A stretch of 64,000 nt of DNA. It comes from Methanospirillum stamsii. GTDB taxonomy: Archaea; Halobacteriota; Methanomicrobia; Methanomicrobiales; Methanospirillaceae. Shown piece by piece: positions 9,841 to 18,110 of this stretch (positions are counted from its first letter, which is position 1; each line of letters opens with the position of its first letter). The notes under the pieces are model-generated. The model had not been told where the DNA came from. It did no database searches and saw only the letters and a list, made by a program, of their open reading frames with translations. Made by a program: the position numbers and the translations under genes. The stretch spans positions 186,001 to 250,000 of the forward strand of contig NZ_QGMZ01000018.1 of NCBI RefSeq assembly GCF_003173335.1. Reading direction: 5' to 3'.

Positions 9841-10454
9841 TCTGGCAGGATGGTAATCTTCTATCTCCTGGACGGATATTACCAGGAGATCGGGTTTATA
9901 ATGGAAAACGTGTTTGGGAGCCGAAGCGGAGTAAAGTTGCTGCTCTTTGTCACCTTGGTTTTGAACCGCCCCTTGATAATACACGGGTGCTCTATCTTGG
10001 GGCTGCAGCCGGTACAACGGTATCATTTGTAGCCGATTATGCTGAAGTGGTATATGCTATCGAGTTTGCATATCGTCCGGTTCGAAATCTTGTCCGTCTC
10101 GCGAACCAGCGATCTAATATTATTCCATTTTTTCAGGATGCCAGATATCCGGAGCGGTATACTCCTTTTGTTGAAGTGGTGGATGTTTTGATCCAGGATA
10201 TTGCACAACGGGACCAGGCTGAAATAGCGATTAAAAATCTCTTCATGCTTAAAAATGGAGGATTGTTAATCCTCTTTTTGAAAATGTTATCTATGGGGGT
10301 CCAGAAGGAGAAGAATGAACTTATCGAAAATGTTTGCAGTTTACTTTTAGATGCAGGAGTAGGCAATATCGAGGTGATAGAAATTGGAACCTATCACACT
10401 GGTCACGTAGGCATAATTGGCATATACTCTTCAAAAAAGAATTATGAAAAATAA
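9816..10454 (+). CDS. flpA: Fibrillarin-like rRNA/tRNA 2'-O-methyltransferase
   Basis: 212-residue SAM-dependent methyltransferase, the catalytic subunit of box C/D RNPs. The SAM site is visible: VLYLGAAAGTTVSFVAD near residues 59-75, AIEFAYRPVRNL near 81-92 and the acidic loop VDVLIQDIAQ near 122-131, with the catalytic-type Lys in LFLKMLSMG near 155. The ATG lies inside nop5 behind GGTGAGCGG, so the two are translated together. The stop codon ends at 10454, immediately next to the 3' end of the convergent tRNA-Gln. Confidence 0.93.
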   Translation: MQGRKGNLIWQDGNLLSPGRILPGDRVYNGKRVWEPKRSKVAALCHLGFEPPLDNTRVLYLGAAAGTTVSFVADYAEVVYAIEFAYRPVRNLVRLANQRSNIIPFFQDARYPERYTPFVEVVDVLIQDIAQRDQAEIAIKNLFMLKNGGLLILFLKMLSMGVQKEKNELIENVCSLLLDAGVGNIEVIEIGTYHTGHVGIIGIYSSKKNYEK

Positions 10455-10527
10455 TAGCCCGAAGCAGATTCGAACTGCTGTCACAAGGTCCAGAGCCTTG
10501 TATGATTGACCTCTACACTATCGGGCT
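10455..10527 (-). tRNA. tRNA-Gln(CTG)
   Basis: The minus strand folds as a 73-nt tRNA: acceptor AGCCCGA/TCGGGCT, anticodon arm CAAGG-CTCTGGA-CCTTG (anticodon CTG), T-arm AGCAG-TTCGAAT-CTGCT, discriminator A. The A1-T72 pair is typical of tRNA-Gln. No intron or encoded CCA. Its 3' end abuts the flpA stop codon with no spacer. Confidence 0.94.
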
Positions 10528-10625
10528 GCGAGCCTCTATATGTTACCTTACTTTGCAGATAAATGTTTTGCCGTCTTCCCTGGCTGTATGAGTATCAGGA
10601 ATGTAAATGCGCGAAAAAGGTCTCC

Positions 10626-10643
10626 AGATTCAGATCTGAATCT
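10626..10643. promoter_or_regulatory. 18-bp palindrome upstream of the S-layer promoter
   Basis: AGATTCAGATCTGAATCT reads identically on both strands. Its core AGATCTGAA recurs at 10669-10677, 36 bases downstream, about three to four helical turns away. Both copies lie upstream of the TATA box of the S-layer gene, so a dimeric regulator is a reasonable guess. Confidence 0.35.
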
Positions 10644-10753
10644 TTGGTCTGCCACAGCTGTTAAGAGAAGATCTGAAATTCTCATGAAATTTTGGGATAA
10701 TCCAAAATTGAGCACACATTTTTTTCATTTTTTTTTGAGTAATACCAAAAAGG

Positions 10754-10761
10754 ATATAAAA
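10754..10761 (+). promoter_or_regulatory. TATA box of the S-layer gene
   Basis: ATATAAAA sits in the context CCAAAAAGG-ATATAAAA, a near-consensus archaeal promoter. It predicts transcription from about 10785 and a leader of about 105 bases, unusually long for archaea. A long leader and strong TATA fit a highly expressed envelope protein. Confidence 0.6.
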
Positions 10762-10889
10762 GGCTCTTCACAAATATCTATTCATACTTCGATTTCTCGG
10801 AGTATGTGCATACCTCCGGTGAACAGTCACCAATAACAATGACTGATCGGCGGATGAATGCGAACGAACGTTTGTTCGGAGGACATGTA

Positions 10890-13472
10890 ATGAACGCAAA
10901 ATTAGCAGTTGTCATGATGGTGCTCGTTGCACTTGCAATTGTGGCATTCCCGGCATCTGCAGCAATCAACAAGATTCCTGCAGGAGGAGAAGTCTTCCTT
11001 GGAGAAAAGAGTCTTGATGTTTCTGCAGCTGTTGGCGGTTCCAGCCAGATTGCATGGTGGCAGCCAGGTACCAACACAGAGACTGAGCAGCCTGCAGATA
11101 TCCAGCAGGTAACCAATGCACAGTCATTTTACGTTTCACCTGATATCTTCGTCGGGAAGACCGGCAACTGGTATCAGTGGAATGGAAGCATAAAAGGCCA
11201 GCTTGCCTTTAATATCAAGGAACCCTCCCTGAACCTTAAAATCTGGGACGGATCTGTTGATGAAGATGTAACCGGCAAGGCAATTCCGGTAGGTAACTAC
11301 GGAAACTTTGTCGTTGAGACCAACATGCAGAGCATCATCACCCGTCCGGGTTACCAGCCTGCAGATGCACCTTTCAAGATCAAAGTAAAGAGTGCAGATG
11401 GTGGTGTCTATACCACTCTCGTTGGAAACAACGGTAAGGAAATTGCGCTTACCCAGCTTTCTGTTAACCAGCAACTCTGGTACTGGGTAAGTCCGGATAA
11501 CAAGCACACTGAACCAGCAACCAACGATGGTTGGTACACTGCAGCCGAAGACAAATACGGTAACCGTATGTACAAGGCTGGTACCTACACAGTCTGGGCA
11601 GAGTGTAATGCCAACAGCATGAAGGATCAGTATACCGCACCTGATGGTTCTGATTATACCGGTAAGACTATCTCTGCAGTAAAGAGTGTTCAGATCGCCA
11701 CCGACCAGGTGAAGATCGAAGCCAACAAGGACACAGTAGTCCGTGGCAACCCCTTCTCTGTAACCATCACTGGTGTTCCGAATGCTGAGTACTATGTCTG
11801 GGCAAAGGGAACCGGTTCAATGACCGGCCAGCCTGATGACCAGCCCCCGATGATCCTCGATGCCCAGGTTGACGTCAAGCAGGACGCAGCCGCAGGTCCA
11901 TACGAAATCGGTAAGTACCAGTATGAAGGCGGAGCAGGAAAGAGCATTAAGCAAGATGTCCCCGACGATCCCGATTATCACGGAACCAAGTTCTACGCAC
12001 TTGTAAAACTTAATTCCAGTGGTACCAGAACCGTAGAGTGGAAGAGTTCCAAAGACACCAAAGACAAGAAGTACACTATCCGTGTCGAACGCAAGTCCGG
12101 CAGCCAGTACAAGTCTGATGAGGTCGATGTCAAGGTAGAGAAGGGCGATGTAACCATCGTCGCATCTGGTGACCAGAGCTACTACCTTGGTGAGGAAGTC
12201 AAACTCTCCGGTACCAACTCCGAGACTGATCTTACCTATCTCTTCATAACAGGTCCAAACCTCCCAACCAATGGAGGCATGCTGAAATCTCCACGTAAGG
12301 AAGTCAACAACGACCAGGCAGCATCCTTTGACCAGGCTGATGTCCAGGACGATGACAACTACGAATTCAAGTGGCAGACCGCCAACCTTGAGATTGACGC
12401 AGGAACCTATACCGTATACGCTGTAAGCGCTCCACGTGACAAGTCTCACCTGGCTGATGCACAGTATGACACCGTATCCCTCGTAATCAAGAAACCATAC
12501 ATCCAGGCAACTGCATCTGCAAGTGTTGTTGCAAAGGGTGACAAGATGTACCTCCGTGGTACAGCAGAAGGCGACCCATCTGCAGGTATCGCAATCTGGA
12601 TTCTTGGAAAGAACAAAGTTCTCTACGCAACTGAGTCCGTTAACGATGACATGTCATTCGAGCACGAACTCAAGAGTGCAGATACTGCAAATCTTTATGC
12701 AGGACAGTACTTCGTAGTTATCCAGCACCCGATGTACAACAACGAGTTTGATGTCTATCCTGACAACCCACTCGAGCCACAGTACGTCTATGGTTCCTAC
12801 CCTACCCGGAACTCCCAGGTATTCAAGCTTGGCGGTTCAGGTGCCCTTCAGGGAACTGACGCAGCAGAGGCACTTGTGCAGGCAATCAACTCTGCAATGG
12901 TCGACGATACCTACACTAAGCTGCAGTTCCTCGTTGAGGAGCCAAAGGTCACCATCAACCCGATCGGTGAGCAGTCTGTAGGATCCAAATTCGAGATCAG
13001 CGGAACCACCAACCTCATGTATGACGACAACGATCTGCTTGTCGAGGTAACTTCATCCTCATTCAAGCCAACCGACAAGTCACAGAGTGGTGAGTTCAGC
13101 GGTGCAACCGGAACTGTCAAGGTCCAGCAGGGCACTGACGGTCTGAACAAGTGGGCATTCAATGTCGATGCAAGCACCTTCAAGCCGGATGAGTACATTG
13201 TCCGTGTCAACGGTGTTACCACCGATGTAGTCGAGACTGCACTCTTCAACGTTGTTGAAGCAGGAGCAATTCCGACCGTTGCACCCACTGTAGAACAGAC
13301 TCCGGAAGCAACTCCAGAGCCAACTCCAGAGCCGACCACCGTTCCACCAACTCCGGAACCAACTACCGTCCCACCAACCCCTGAGCCGACCCAGCAGTCC
13401 CCAGGATTTGGAGCACTGGTAGCTCTTGCAGGTCTTGGTGCAGTCGCATTCCTTGTAATGCGCCGGAACTAA
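10890..13472 (+). CDS. S-layer/envelope glycoprotein with DUF3821 domain and PGF-CTERM
   Basis: 860-residue exported protein. The signal peptide (about 1-24, ending near FPASA) is followed by IPAGGEVFLGEKSLD and an IAWWQPG segment, the start of the DUF3821 domain typical of Methanomicrobia S-layer proteins. The middle contains beta-rich repeats. The C terminus has a Pro-Thr-Glu linker with PEPT repeats, then SPGFGALVALAGLGAVAFLVMRRN-type tail (SPGF, hydrophobic helix, RR), a PGF-CTERM archaeosortase signal. ATG 10890 was chosen over an upstream in-frame start because CGGAGGAC precedes it and the signal peptide begins there. Codon choice is strongly biased, consistent with very high expression. 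It is the likely main surface-layer protein. Confidence 0.85.
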   Translation: MNAKLAVVMMVLVALAIVAFPASAAINKIPAGGEVFLGEKSLDVSAAVGGSSQIAWWQPGTNTETEQPADIQQVTNAQSFYVSPDIFVGKTGNWYQWNGSIKGQLAFNIKEPSLNLKIWDGSVDEDVTGKAIPVGNYGNFVVETNMQSIITRPGYQPADAPFKIKVKSADGGVYTTLVGNNGKEIALTQLSVNQQLWYWVSPDNKHTEPATNDGWYTAAEDKYGNRMYKAGTYTVWAECNANSMKDQYTAPDGSDYTGKTISAVKSVQIATDQVKIEANKDTVVRGNPFSVTITGVPNAEYYVWAKGTGSMTGQPDDQPPMILDAQVDVKQDAAAGPYEIGKYQYEGGAGKSIKQDVPDDPDYHGTKFYALVKLNSSGTRTVEWKSSKDTKDKKYTIRVERKSGSQYKSDEVDVKVEKGDVTIVASGDQSYYLGEEVKLSGTNSETDLTYLFITGPNLPTNGGMLKSPRKEVNNDQAASFDQADVQDDDNYEFKWQTANLEIDAGTYTVYAVSAPRDKSHLADAQYDTVSLVIKKPYIQATASASVVAKGDKMYLRGTAEGDPSAGIAIWILGKNKVLYATESVNDDMSFEHELKSADTANLYAGQYFVVIQHPMYNNEFDVYPDNPLEPQYVYGSYPTRNSQVFKLGGSGALQGTDAAEALVQAINSAMVDDTYTKLQFLVEEPKVTINPIGEQSVGSKFEISGTTNLMYDDNDLLVEVTSSSFKPTDKSQSGEFSGATGTVKVQQGTDGLNKWAFNVDASTFKPDEYIVRVNGVTTDVVETALFNVVEAGAIPTVAPTVEQTPEATPEPTPEPTTVPPTPEPTTVPPTPEPTQQSPGFGALVALAGLGAVAFLVMRRN

Positions 13473-13487
13473 TCGGAAACTCAACTC

Positions 13488-13497
13488 TTTTTTTTTT
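13488..13497 (+). terminator. T-run terminator after the S-layer gene
   Basis: Ten consecutive T residues lie 15 bases after the S-layer stop codon, the longest T-tract near a gene end in this window and a typical strong archaeal terminator. Confidence 0.6.
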
Positions 13498-13556
13498 ATT
13501 AATTTCAGTTGTTCAAATCAGACGGCCATAAATAGAATCAGGCTGTATGTACCGGT

Positions 13557-15107
13557 ATGAGACTTACCGTCAGACTGGTGGATATCGCTGCAAGAGGAAT
13601 ACTTTTGCATCAGAACGATGCGAAATCTCTTGGCGTTTTGCCTGGTGACCGTATTATGATATCCTGTCCGGAAACCGGGAAAGCCACTGCTGATTATGTT
13701 GAAACAACAACAACCCTGATAGATCAGGGACGGATTGGTGTATATCACCATACAAAGGAACAATTAAACCTTCATGAAAGTGAAGTCGTTGAAGTAAGGG
13801 TTGCAGATCGTCCGGCTTCCCTCGATCTCATTAAAAAGAAGATGAATGGGGAGAAACTCTCCCGCGATGATATCAGAGGTATTGTTGCTGATATTGTTCA
13901 GGATACGCTATCTCCTAGTGAAATTACTGCATTTGTTGTAAGTTCTTATATCAATCAGCTTGACATGGATGAGATTGAATCTCTTACCCGGGCCATGGTT
14001 GAAACCGGAGACCAGATAACATTTCATGCGGGTCCGATTGTTGATAAACATTCGATTGGTGGGGTTCCGGGAAATAAGATCTCCCTTATTGTAGTGCCAA
14101 TTATTGCTGCCAGCGGGTTATTCATTCCAAAAACCAGTTCCCGTGCAATCACCGGTGCAGGGGGTACTGCTGATCTCATGGAAGTACTTTGCCCGGTTGA
14201 GTTTAGTGCAACAGAAGTTCAGGAAATGACCATGAAAACCGGTGGTGTTATCGTCTGGGGGGGTGCGACAAATATTGCACCAGCCGATGATAAGATCATT
14301 CTCCAGGAGTACCCATTTAAAATTGACCAGATCGGTCAGATGATTGCAAGTGTAATGGCCAAAAAATTTGCCGTTGGTGCAGATGTTGTTGCGATTGACA
14401 TCCCGGTTGGTAAGTACTGCAAGGTGAATTCAATAGAAGAAGGAAGAAAACTCGCACGTCAATTTATTGACTTAGGCGAACGGCTGAATATGCGGGTTGA
14501 ATGTGCACTGACATATGGTGATGCACCGGTGGGACGTGCTATTGGGCCGAAATTGGAGATAAAGGAAGCTTTGAGCGTTCTGGAAGGAAATGATTCTCCC
14601 CGATCACTTATTCAGAAAAGTTGTGTTATTGCCGGCATAGCATTTGAACTGGCAGGAAAATCGAACAGGGGAGAAGGAGCAGAACTTGCATTAGAGTTAC
14701 TCAAATCAGGCAAAGCACACAAAAAATTCCTTGAAATAATTGAAGTTCAGGGCGGCAGTCCTGATATTAAATCAGATCAGATAAACCCTGGTGAGCATTT
14801 TTACATCGTGCGTGCAGACAGCAACGGGTATGTGATTGATCTGAATAACCATTCCCTGATCTCAATTGCCAGAACTGCAGGTGCGCCGGCAGATCATGGG
14901 GCAGGAGTCTATCTTCATGCAAAACACGGAACAAGTCTTTCCAAGGGGGACCCGATATTTACGATCTATGCAGACCGAAAATGGCGGCTTGAGAAGGCAA
15001 TAGAAGAAGCAAGAAGGCTCCGACCAGTCATGGTGGAAGGTATGCTCATTGATCGTGTTCCGAATATCAGGGAATGGACTCCTGGAAGATCACGCACCAT
15101 TGAATAG
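13557..15107 (+). CDS. deoA: AMP phosphorylase (archaeal thymidine-phosphorylase family)
   Basis: 516-residue enzyme of the archaeal AMP phosphorylase class, which converts NMP plus phosphate to ribose-1,5-bisphosphate and base and feeds ribose-1,5-bisphosphate isomerase and type III RuBisCO. The phosphate/nucleoside site [11 protein letters not shown] is near residues 164-174, and [19 protein letters not shown] near 197-215 is diagnostic. The extra N-terminal domain (about 85 residues) distinguishes AMP phosphorylase from bacterial thymidine phosphorylase (about 440 aa). It stands alone between two T-rich/palindromic signals. Confidence 0.9.
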   Translation: MRLTVRLVDIAARGILLHQNDAKSLGVLPGDRIMISCPETGKATADYVETTTTLIDQGRIGVYHHTKEQLNLHESEVVEVRVADRPASLDLIKKKMNGEKLSRDDIRGIVADIVQDTLSPSEITAFVVSSYINQLDMDEIESLTRAMVETGDQITFHAGPIVDKHSIGGVPGNKISLIVVPIIAASGLFIPKTSSRAITGAGGTADLMEVLCPVEFSATEVQEMTMKTGGVIVWGGATNIAPADDKIILQEYPFKIDQIGQMIASVMAKKFAVGADVVAIDIPVGKYCKVNSIEEGRKLARQFIDLGERLNMRVECALTYGDAPVGRAIGPKLEIKEALSVLEGNDSPRSLIQKSCVIAGIAFELAGKSNRGEGAELALELLKSGKAHKKFLEIIEVQGGSPDIKSDQINPGEHFYIVRADSNGYVIDLNNHSLISIARTAGAPADHGAGVYLHAKHGTSLSKGDPIFTIYADRKWRLEKAIEEARRLRPVMVEGMLIDRVPNIREWTPGRSRTIE

Positions 15108-15120
15108 CGGGATATCCCGC
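15107..15120. terminator. Palindrome at the deoA stop codon
   Basis: GCGGGATATCCCGC is a perfect 14-bp palindrome that begins at the last base of the deoA stop and is followed by ATCCTTTT. It may act as a 3'-end stem or terminator, or as a protein site for the next gene. Confidence 0.35.
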
Positions 15121-15159
15121 ATCCTTTTGTTATAGAACCACCAACACACTATATTACGT

Positions 15160-16590
15160 ATGCATATTCCTGGCGCATGTTTCGTTAGTATCTGTCTTAT
15201 CCTGTCAATGTTCCTTGTATCAGGTTCTTCTGTGATGGTAATAGTATTTGAACAGTCAGATCGCACTGTTCTGATTCCTGATGCAATCATTTATGCTGAT
15301 GGAAAAATCGCTGGAAAAACTGATATTAACGGTGCATATAACCTGAGTTTTGAAGGGCATCATCCCAGTATCAGGGTGGCAAAGGGGGGATATTCGGAAT
15401 GGACTGGTTCTCCAGCTGAAAATGATACGGCAATGCTGGTCCCTTTGCAGGTGCGGAATAGTACATTACACATAGATGTTTTTGACGCAGATACGTTAAA
15501 CCCGATAAAGGATGCATACATTTTTGCGACCAGTGAAGATGGAGTCCGGAGTGAAGCCAATTCTGCATTTGACGGGAAAGCTGAAATTGCACTTCGTGCA
15601 GACCAGGTATACAATATTGAGATAAAGGCACAGGATTTCCAGGCTGTCCGCGATACAATTGTAACCGGGGCAGATTTCTCTACCGTCCAATATCCGCTTG
15701 TGCGAAATGATAGGATTTCAATCCGGGTAACAGATTCTGTTAGCGGTGTTTCGATTCCTTTGGCAGTTATCAAAATAGATGGGGCAATTGCCGGAATCAC
15801 AAATGAAAGGGGGGTTGTTATCTCCAATATCAGTCGTAATGTTGAACATGCATATGATGTCTCTGCAGAAGGATATGACCTGGCAAACCTGACAAAAACG
15901 ATATCATTCGAAGACCAGGTTGTGGACATACCCCTGGTAAAAGCAAAAACTACCGTATTTGTATCAGTATATAACAAGGATCAAAAACCATTGTCCGGAG
16001 CAAAGGTCACTCTTGATGGCAATTTAAAAGGTGATACTAACGAATTTGGCCGGATAATGATAAGTTCTCTTGAGATGAAGCCCTACGAATTCGGCGTTAC
16101 CCACGATGGATACAAGAAAAATACTCTCTCTTATGCTCCGGGAAATGAGACGGGAGAACTCATTGTGGTTCTGGAAAGTGAACTTATTGATCTGTCGGTT
16201 TTTGTTAGTGATAATTATGGAAAACCACTCTGCAACGTCTCTGTTAATCTCCTGGGCGATGGCCAGGAAACTTTGAGTACAAATGAAACCGGGCTTGACG
16301 GAATGAGTGTTCTCCCGGCGATAGAAGGGAAACCATACCGGGTCAAAGCTGAGAAAGGTGGATTCTACCCAAATACAACTGCGGTAAATACACAAAATAA
16401 TCCGAACCAGATTGTTCTCCACACTCCTGCTACGATTAATGCATCTTCACCCTCGGAAGGTGGTATCCCTTGGGTATTTGTGATTGGATTACTGGTTGTT
16501 CTTGCAGGAGGGGCTGGAATCTATGGTGCAATGTCTAAAAAGAAACATCCGCGAAGAAAAAGCAGGAGTAGTCGGCGAAAGTCCCTGTAA
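15160..16590 (+). CDS. Membrane-anchored surface protein with carboxypeptidase-regulatory-like repeats
   Basis: 476 residues. A hydrophobic N terminus (about 8-30) acts as signal or anchor. The body has about five beta-sandwich repeats of about 80 residues. Several carry the turn found in CarboxypepD_reg/PEGA-like domains (DINGAYN, TNERGVV, TNEFGRI, TNETGLD). A single membrane helix near 440-462 is followed by a very basic tail (KKKHPRRKSRSSRRKSL), which should lie in the cytoplasm. Function is unknown; the layout suggests a stalk-like envelope protein with a cytoplasmic nucleic-acid- or membrane-binding tail. The tRNA-Arg gene begins four bases after its stop on the opposite strand. Confidence 0.7.
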   Translation: MHIPGACFVSICLILSMFLVSGSSVMVIVFEQSDRTVLIPDAIIYADGKIAGKTDINGAYNLSFEGHHPSIRVAKGGYSEWTGSPAENDTAMLVPLQVRNSTLHIDVFDADTLNPIKDAYIFATSEDGVRSEANSAFDGKAEIALRADQVYNIEIKAQDFQAVRDTIVTGADFSTVQYPLVRNDRISIRVTDSVSGVSIPLAVIKIDGAIAGITNERGVVISNISRNVEHAYDVSAEGYDLANLTKTISFEDQVVDIPLVKAKTTVFVSVYNKDQKPLSGAKVTLDGNLKGDTNEFGRIMISSLEMKPYEFGVTHDGYKKNTLSYAPGNETGELIVVLESELIDLSVFVSDNYGKPLCNVSVNLLGDGQETLSTNETGLDGMSVLPAIEGKPYRVKAEKGGFYPNTTAVNTQNNPNQIVLHTPATINASSPSEGGIPWVFVIGLLVVLAGGAGIYGAMSKKKHPRRKSRSSRRKSL

Positions 16591-16593
16591 TGA

Positions 16594-16665
16594 CGGATCC
16601 AGTGGGAATCGAACCCACGTCACCGGGTCCGAAGCCCGGTAGGATATCCGCTACCCTATGGATCC
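16594..16665 (-). tRNA. tRNA-Arg(TCG)
   Basis: A 72-nt tRNA on the minus strand: acceptor GGATCCA/TGGATCC, anticodon arm CCGGG-CTTCGGA-CCCGG (anticodon TCG), T-arm GTGGG-TTCGATT-CCCAC, discriminator G. No intron, no encoded CCA. An AT-rich element around 16687-16700 is at the right distance upstream for its TATA box. Confidence 0.95.
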
Positions 16666-16718
16666 CCTCATAACTTCTATCCATAAGCTGATAATCTTTA
16701 TTCTCCCACATTTAGGAT

Positions 16719-17156
16719 ATGATTCTGTCATCAAATTCAATACGTCTTCGATTGGAAAAACCCTCTGAAATGGGTGGTCTGATCCTGAATCCCTATGCTG
16801 AGGAGAGTCAGCAGCCTGCATCTTATGATCTCAGGGCATCCGAAACCATCATGATTAGACGAAATATTATGACTCTTCTAGCTAGCAAGGAGTGGGTTGA
16901 ACTCCCCTTAGACATTGCCGCGACACTTCGGTGTCGATCTTCATATGCAAGGCGCGGAATTTTTATCAGCGGAGGGTTTGTGGATCCGGGTTTTCGTGGA
17001 CATCTCACGTTATGTCTTTACAATTGTGGAACGGAAGATGTATCTGTGCAGGAAGGAGACAGAATAATACAAATGGTCTTTCATGAAGTAGATACGCCTA
17101 CTGATGGATACTCCGGCCGGTATCAGGATAGTCATGGGGTGGTTACAGCACGATGA
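16719..17156 (+). CDS. dCTP deaminase/dUTPase family protein, probably dUTPase
   Basis: 145-residue trimeric dUTPase-fold protein. QPASYDLRASE near residue 31, the phosphate-binding RSSYARRG near 73-80, FVDPGFRGHLTL near 87-98 and EGDRIIQMVF near 112 align with dCTP deaminases. The general-base Glu of dCTP deaminase (in the LEFYN/LEL segment) is replaced by Cys in LTLCLYN, while the Asp of FVDPGF, used by dUTPases, is kept. The protein is also shorter than Dcd (about 170-200 aa). I therefore favour dUTP hydrolysis over dCTP deamination; this is inference. Its stop overlaps the ATG of the NrpR-like gene (ATGA). Confidence 0.75.
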   Translation: MILSSNSIRLRLEKPSEMGGLILNPYAEESQQPASYDLRASETIMIRRNIMTLLASKEWVELPLDIAATLRCRSSYARRGIFISGGFVDPGFRGHLTLCLYNCGTEDVSVQEGDRIIQMVFHEVDTPTDGYSGRYQDSHGVVTAR

Positions 17157-18103
17157 TCAAGACCGAGCATAAATATATCGAAATTCTCCGGATTTTAAAA
17201 GACCATCAGGAACCGATGGGGGCCAAGCGGTTATCTGAGTTATTGGCAGAACGTGGGTATGTCATGACTGATCGTGCTGTCCAGTACTATCTTCGATATC
17301 TTGATACTCGTGGGTTTACTGAAAAAGTTGGGAACCAAGGGAGGATCCTTACGACCTCCGGGATAATGGAAACCGATCGGGCACTTGTTGATGACCGGAT
17401 TGGTTTTGTTATTTCAAAACTGGAGAGGCTTGCCTTTCGAAGTACATTTGATCCATCCAGTTCTACCGGGGATGTTGCATATAATCTCACCATTGTACCG
17501 AATGAAATTCTTGAACCGGTTTCACACTTATTTGATCAGGTACGGGACGCCGGTTGTAGTTTTTTCTCCGGTTATTCTTTCATCGACCGGGATCCGCGTG
17601 TTCCTCCGGGACATACCGGAATTCTGACCCTTTGCAGTATAACAATGGACGGGGTATTCCAGCATAATGGCATTCCAGTTAAAGTTGCATATGGTGGAAC
17701 CATTCAGGTTGAAGAAAAAAAACCTCTTCGTTTCATGGACATTATCGGCTATCAGGGTTCAACCGTTGATCCCCTACAGCTCTTTATCGGAGCAGGTCTT
17801 ACGACCATTCATAATTATATAAATACCGGGTCTGGTTTTCTCCTGGCAAATGTCAGGCAAATACCCGGTAGAGCAGAAGAACGAGGCAGATCATTAATCT
17901 CTCAAATGCAGGATTGTGGGTTTCGTTTTCCTCTGACCATGGGAAAGGGTAGGATTTTTAATCTCCTTACCGATCCCCAGCGGTTATCCCTGGTCTCATT
18001 TTCCGGTATGAATTCTATTGGTTGCGCATTTGAAGCGGGCTATAAATTGCGAACAGAAATAGGGGCAGGGACTATTCCCTTTTCGAAAGTAGTGGATAAA
18101 TAA
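17153..18103 (+). CDS. nrpR: NrpR-like transcriptional regulator (one NrpR domain)
   Basis: 316 residues. A winged-helix domain (about 1-70: ILRILKDHQEPMGAKRLSE, then RAVQYYLRYLD) is followed by one NrpR (DUF128) domain (about 80-300). Euryarchaeal NrpR represses nif and glnA operators and is relieved by 2-oxoglutarate. Methanococcal NrpR carries two NrpR domains; the single-domain form resembles the DNA-binding NrpRI of Methanosarcina, whose partner NrpRII would be elsewhere. It is translationally coupled to the dUTPase-like gene, an unexpected operon partner. Confidence 0.82.
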   Translation: MIKTEHKYIEILRILKDHQEPMGAKRLSELLAERGYVMTDRAVQYYLRYLDTRGFTEKVGNQGRILTTSGIMETDRALVDDRIGFVISKLERLAFRSTFDPSSSTGDVAYNLTIVPNEILEPVSHLFDQVRDAGCSFFSGYSFIDRDPRVPPGHTGILTLCSITMDGVFQHNGIPVKVAYGGTIQVEEKKPLRFMDIIGYQGSTVDPLQLFIGAGLTTIHNYINTGSGFLLANVRQIPGRAEERGRSLISQMQDCGFRFPLTMGKGRIFNLLTDPQRLSLVSFSGMNSIGCAFEAGYKLRTEIGAGTIPFSKVVDK

Positions 18104-18110
18104 TTAAAAT

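Larger units (their letters stand above)
10528..10889. other. Intergenic region upstream of the S-layer gene
   Basis: This 362-base region lacks a convincing gene; open frames in it have no coding character. It holds a perfect 18-bp palindrome at 10626-10643, a second copy of AGATCTGAA at 10669-10677, a strong TATA box at 10754-10761 and a long leader of roughly 100 bases before the S-layer start. Confidence 0.5.

Noticed and set aside
10540-10836. 98-codon plus-strand frame between tRNA-Gln and the S-layer gene
   Set aside because: It covers the S-layer TATA box, lacks a ribosome binding site and has no coding character.
11817-12449. 210-codon open frame on the minus strand inside the S-layer gene
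   Set aside because: It is opposite a gene with strong codon bias, which opens antisense frames. The product is Val/Leu/Gly-rich with no family or binding site.
13260-13420. Pro-Thr-Glu repeat DNA at the S-layer 3' end as a tandem-repeat locus
   Set aside because: It is the coding linker before the PGF-CTERM helix, common in these proteins, and only a few imperfect repeats long.
15360-15977. 205-codon minus-strand frame inside the surface beta-sandwich gene
   Set aside because: Shadow of a gene with clear signal, repeats and anchor on the plus strand.
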